Shown: in pieces, positions 5,407 through 6,677 of the stretch
Numbering within the stretch: the first letter of the stretch is position 1
Layout of the letters: each line of letters begins with the position of its first letter
Assembly: GCA_027038155.1 (NCBI GenBank)
Contig: JALVXW010000319.1
Location: forward strand, 1 to 6,677
Length of the DNA: 6,677 nt
Direction of reading: 5' to 3'
From: Sulfurovum sp.
Lineage (GTDB): Bacteria > Campylobacterota > Campylobacteria > Campylobacterales > Sulfurovaceae
Program-made: the position numbers and the translations under genes
The notes under the pieces: model-generated
The model's database searches: none
Seen by the model: only the letters and a program-made list of their open reading frames with translations
Told to the model about the DNA's origin: nothing

Positions 5407-5415
5407 TCTTACAAT
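5387..5415 (+). promoter_or_regulatory. Rightward sigma-70 promoter for the small HTH operon
   Basis: TTGACT (5387-5392) and TACAAT (5410-5415) are separated by exactly 17 bases, each differing from consensus at one position. This is the best-matched promoter in the window. Transcription would start near 5422, leaving about 58 bases before the ATG at 5480. It overlaps both operator candidates, so it should be repressible. Confidence 0.75.
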
Positions 5416-5422
5416 ACGTAAA
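5393..5422 (-). promoter_or_regulatory. Leftward promoter candidate for the S24-type repressor
   Basis: On the minus strand, TTTACG (5417-5422) and TATAAA (5393-5398) lie 18 bases apart, giving a transcript start near 5386 and about 40 bases of leader before the repressor ATG. The hexamers are weaker than those of the rightward promoter. The two promoters overlap face to face, so the polymerases should exclude one another. Confidence 0.5.
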
Positions 5423-5426
5423 ATAT
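5404..5426. promoter_or_regulatory. Operator candidate 2: 9-bp inverted repeat with one mismatch
   Basis: ATATCTTAC (5404-5412) and GTAAAATAT (5418-5426) are inverted copies with one mismatch, around a 5-base spacer AATAC. The half-site ATATCTTAC resembles the half-site of operator candidate 1 (TATTTTCTTAC at 5371-5381), so four related half-sites fall within 56 bases. This site covers the rightward -10 and the leftward -35. Confidence 0.55.
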
Positions 5427-5479
5427 AACCGATTATGACACATCATTATATCTTATAGTCCATGAGAAAGGCATTGTTA

Positions 5480-5692
5480 ATGGTTCAAATTACCCCTACT
5501 CAATTTCAAGAGAGATACCATATTTCCCTCTCTACGCAATATAGATGGCGACAAGAAAAACGGATACCGTTTGAAAAAATAGGACCCCATATCATCTACA
5601 ATCAAGACAAAATAGATACACTGGCACTCAACAAAAAACTAAATAGTAAAGCCTATTTGGCCATCATTAGTAAAAAAGCAGATATACACTAG
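5480..5692 (+). CDS. Small excisionase/AlpA-like (MerR-type winged) helix-turn-helix protein
   Basis: A 70-residue protein resembling the small DNA-binding proteins of the excisionase/AlpA/HTH_17 group. The first helices are in ITPTQFQERYHISLSTQYRW (4-23), followed by RQEKRIPFEKIGPHIIYNQD (24-43), the typical 'lPxxkiGrri.y..ddl' wing, and a basic tail ending in KKADIH. The start at 5480 is preferred because AAAGG (5467-5471) lies 8 bases upstream. The in-frame ATG at 5462 has no ribosome site and would add six residues. It is divergent from the S24-type repressor, with a strong promoter overlapping the putative operators. That places it where phages keep Cro or Xis. It could be an antirepressor, a second regulator of the same operators, or a recombination directionality factor; no integrase is visible. 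The next gene follows after a single base. Confidence 0.75.
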   Translation: MVQITPTQFQERYHISLSTQYRWRQEKRIPFEKIGPHIIYNQDKIDTLALNKKLNSKAYLAIISKKADIH

Positions 5693-5693
5693 C

Positions 5694-5876
5694 ATGATGA
5701 CAGAAATTCTTACCCATATACTCTTTATTGCTGCATTTCTCTCTATTTTACTTTTTCTTGAACGAAATAATATTAGAGATATTCCTGCTGAACTATACTT
5801 TATTTTTGGTGGAGGTGGGTATATTATCTCTACGATTGTGATTATCTTTCTTAAGACCTATCAGGAGATACACTAA
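5694..5876 (+). CDS. Small two-helix membrane protein of unknown function
   Basis: I do not recognise this 60-residue protein. It has two clear hydrophobic helices: about 5-22 (ILTHILFIAAFLSILLFL) and about 33-53, the second containing a GGGG run (39-42) and the stretch YIISTIVIIFL. A short charged loop ERNNIRDIPAE joins them, and the tail is KTYQEIH. It starts one base after the stop of the HTH gene, at either ATG 5694 or ATG 5697, with no ribosome site of its own. Translation is therefore probably coupled and the pair is one operon under the repressor-controlled promoter. Small two-helix proteins in such a position include holin-like and toxin-like proteins and regulatory membrane peptides, but nothing in the sequence picks one. 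That it is a real gene is supported by its spacing, its hydrophobic pattern and the terminator 36 bases after it. Confidence 0.65.
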   Translation: MMTEILTHILFIAAFLSILLFLERNNIRDIPAELYFIFGGGGYIISTIVIIFLKTYQEIH

Positions 5877-5888
5877 AGAGGTACCTCT
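5877..5888. repeat. 12-bp perfect palindrome after the membrane protein gene
   Basis: AGAGGTACCTCT is self-complementary and begins at the first base after the stop codon of the 60-residue gene. As RNA it could form only a small 4-bp stem with a tetraloop, so it is unlikely to terminate by itself. It may be a protein site or chance. Confidence 0.4.
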
Positions 5889-5911
5889 AATAGGTATATG
5901 TTATTTTGCAG

Positions 5912-5950
5912 AAAAATTAACTCATAGAAGCTGTATCGGAGTTAATTTTT
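5912..5950. terminator. Bidirectional intrinsic terminator shared by convergent genes
   Basis: AAAAATTAACTC (5912-5923) and GAGTTAATTTTT (5939-5950) are perfect 12-bp inverted copies around a 15-base loop. On the plus strand the stem ends in a T-rich tail (TTTTTATTTTT), which suits termination of the HTH-membrane protein operon. On the minus strand it ends in TTTTTC and terminates the heat-shock gene, whose stop codon (5917-5919) is inside the stem. The stem is AT-rich with three G-C pairs near the loop, so its strength is moderate. Confidence 0.75.
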
Positions 5951-6570
5951 ATTTTTGTACTGTTTTGCTCTTTTGTTTTATTGGTTTTGTTCTCTTGTCT
6001 CTTTTCTACTTTTTTGGGTGCAACTTTTACACCATTAATACGAATGGCTGATTGTGGCGTAGAAGCATTTTTTAATTTCTTTACAGAAATAACCAATTTA
6101 CCATCTTTATATTTAGCACTTAGACCTCCTTCGTCTGTATCCGAGGGGAGAGGAATACTTTGCTGATACATACGCATAGAGCTTGATGTACTATAAGTAT
6201 TAGCCGTTTTATTTTCCTTTTTTTCTATAATTTTAGCGGTAATATGTACCACTCCATCTTTTGCAGTAATATCTATTTGATTCTCTTTGTTTTCGGGAAT
6301 ATTGGTCACATACTCATAATACTCACCCTTATCTACAAATTGACTTGTTTGTGCTATCTTGTAGCTTCCAAGAGGGGTTATCTGTCTTAAACTTCTCTGC
6401 TCTATTCTATTGTGCATACGTTCAAACATCTTGTCCATCTCTTTTTGCATCTGCATCATCTCTTTAAAGATATCATCTCCAAACGGGTCAGCAAAAAAAG
6501 GGTCATTTGCGTGAAGTGACAATGTTGCCACCAAAGGCAGTGCCAAATAGGAAAGTTTTTTAAATAACAT
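5917..6570 (-). CDS. Exported small heat-shock protein (Hsp20/alpha-crystallin family)
   Basis: A 217-residue Hsp20-type chaperone with an N-terminal signal peptide: KK at 4-5, a hydrophobic core SYLALPLVATLSL, and a likely cut after Ala21 (SLHA/ND). It is therefore probably periplasmic. A Met- and Phe-rich amphipathic region (24-55) resembles the usual oligomerising N-terminus of small heat-shock proteins. The alpha-crystallin domain covers about 75-166. It includes VTNIPENKENQIDITAKDG (88-106) and the signature A-x3-D-G-x-L at 152-159 (AKYKDGKL). The I-x-I motif, needed for docking between subunits, is IRI at 176-178. A Lys/Glu/Asn-rich tail of about 35 residues follows, longer than normal. 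Hsp20 proteins hold unfolding proteins without ATP; most bacterial ones are cytoplasmic. AAGGAG lies 6 bases before the ATG. The stop codon lies within the shared terminator. Family is firm and location is inferred from the signal peptide. Confidence 0.9.
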   Translation of the reverse strand: MLFKKLSYLALPLVATLSLHANDPFFADPFGDDIFKEMMQMQKEMDKMFERMHNRIEQRSLRQITPLGSYKIAQTSQFVDKGEYYEYVTNIPENKENQIDITAKDGVVHITAKIIEKKENKTANTYSTSSSMRMYQQSIPLPSDTDEGGLSAKYKDGKLVISVKKLKNASTPQSAIRINGVKVAPKKVEKRQENKTNKTKEQNSTKIKINSDTASMS

Positions 6571-6638
6571 TTTAAACTCCTTATTATTTTAAATTATGCA
6601 CCATATTACGTGTTGGTAACTTCCAATGCATATTTGGC

Positions 6639-6644
6639 ATTATA
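6639..6644 (-). promoter_or_regulatory. Candidate -10 element upstream of the heat-shock gene
   Basis: The minus strand reads TATAAT exactly, 68 bases upstream of the ATG. A matching -35 is not convincing. A second, weaker CATAAT lies closer, around 6595-6600. No CIRCE (HrcA) or HAIR (HspR) inverted repeat is seen in the 107 bases upstream of the gene, so heat control, if any, is not visible here. An imperfect CCAA/TTGG repeat (CCAATGCATATTTGG, near 6623-6637) is present but may be chance. Confidence 0.35.
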
Positions 6645-6677
6645 AAACCCAATGTTTAATCGTTCTTAAACCTATTA

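Noticed and set aside
5681..5876. Similar ends of the two small plus-strand genes (GATATACACTA at 5681-5691, GAGATACACTA at 5866-5876)
   Set aside because: Ten of 11 bases match, but this is short and could be chance or shared codons (IH then stop). Nothing else supports a duplication or attachment site.
5981..6166. Plus-strand 61-residue frame opposite the heat-shock gene
   Set aside because: It is antisense to the alpha-crystallin domain and tail, with no supporting signals.
1..6677. CRISPR array, tRNA, rRNA, insertion sequence or integrase
   Set aside because: No regularly spaced repeats, cloverleaf sequence, transposase or recombinase motifs, or terminal inverted repeats were seen on either strand.

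Overview
The window looks like a piece of a Campylobacterota (epsilonproteobacterial) chromosome, possibly from a Sulfurovum- or Sulfurimonas-like genus. The reasons are the AT-rich composition, a remnant of an Opr-type epsilonproteobacterial porin, a PAS protein close to Campylobacter CetB and E. coli Aer, and a mixture of strong AAGGAG ribosome sites with TTG and possibly ATT starts. This assignment is inference from gene content; no database was searched.

Layout. (1) Bases 1-853, plus strand: the end of feoB (ferrous iron permease), then feoA directly abutting it, then a strong hairpin, then a broken porin gene. The porin keeps its signal peptide and first strand joined out of frame to its last beta-strand. 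(2) Bases 949-5344, all minus strand, read right to left: an XRE/S24-type repressor, a soluble GAF hybrid histidine kinase, an Aer/CetB-like PAS protein, a roadblock/LC7-like protein, and a SixA-type histidine phosphatase. The kinase and the PAS-roadblock pair each have a promoter candidate, and a short terminator lies before sixA. These are therefore probably several transcription units of related signalling function rather than one operon. (3) Bases 5345-5479: a compact divergent control region with two overlapping promoters and two nested inverted repeats. It resembles a phage cI/cro switch. (4) Bases 5480-5876, plus strand: a small excisionase/AlpA-like HTH protein and a 60-residue two-helix membrane protein, probably co-transcribed. 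(5) Bases 5917-6570, minus strand: an exported (periplasmic) small heat-shock protein. It converges on the small operon, and its stop codon lies inside a 12-bp inverted repeat that can terminate both sides.

How the genes may work together. FeoB and FeoA form a cytoplasmic-membrane Fe2+ uptake system. The kinase, PAS, roadblock and SixA genes suggest a redox or energy sensing module: the PAS protein keeps the residues associated with FAD in Aer, the kinase is a histidine-aspartate relay, and SixA proteins remove phosphate from phosphohistidine. That they act together is inferred only from neighbourhood. The repressor/HTH pair looks like a domesticated phage-type switch, because no structural or integrase genes are visible here. 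The repressor's S24 domain keeps the serine but seems to lack the lysine of the dyad, so it may not self-cleave. No tRNA, rRNA, CRISPR array, insertion sequence or attachment site was recognised, and no gene-free stretch exceeds 300 bases.
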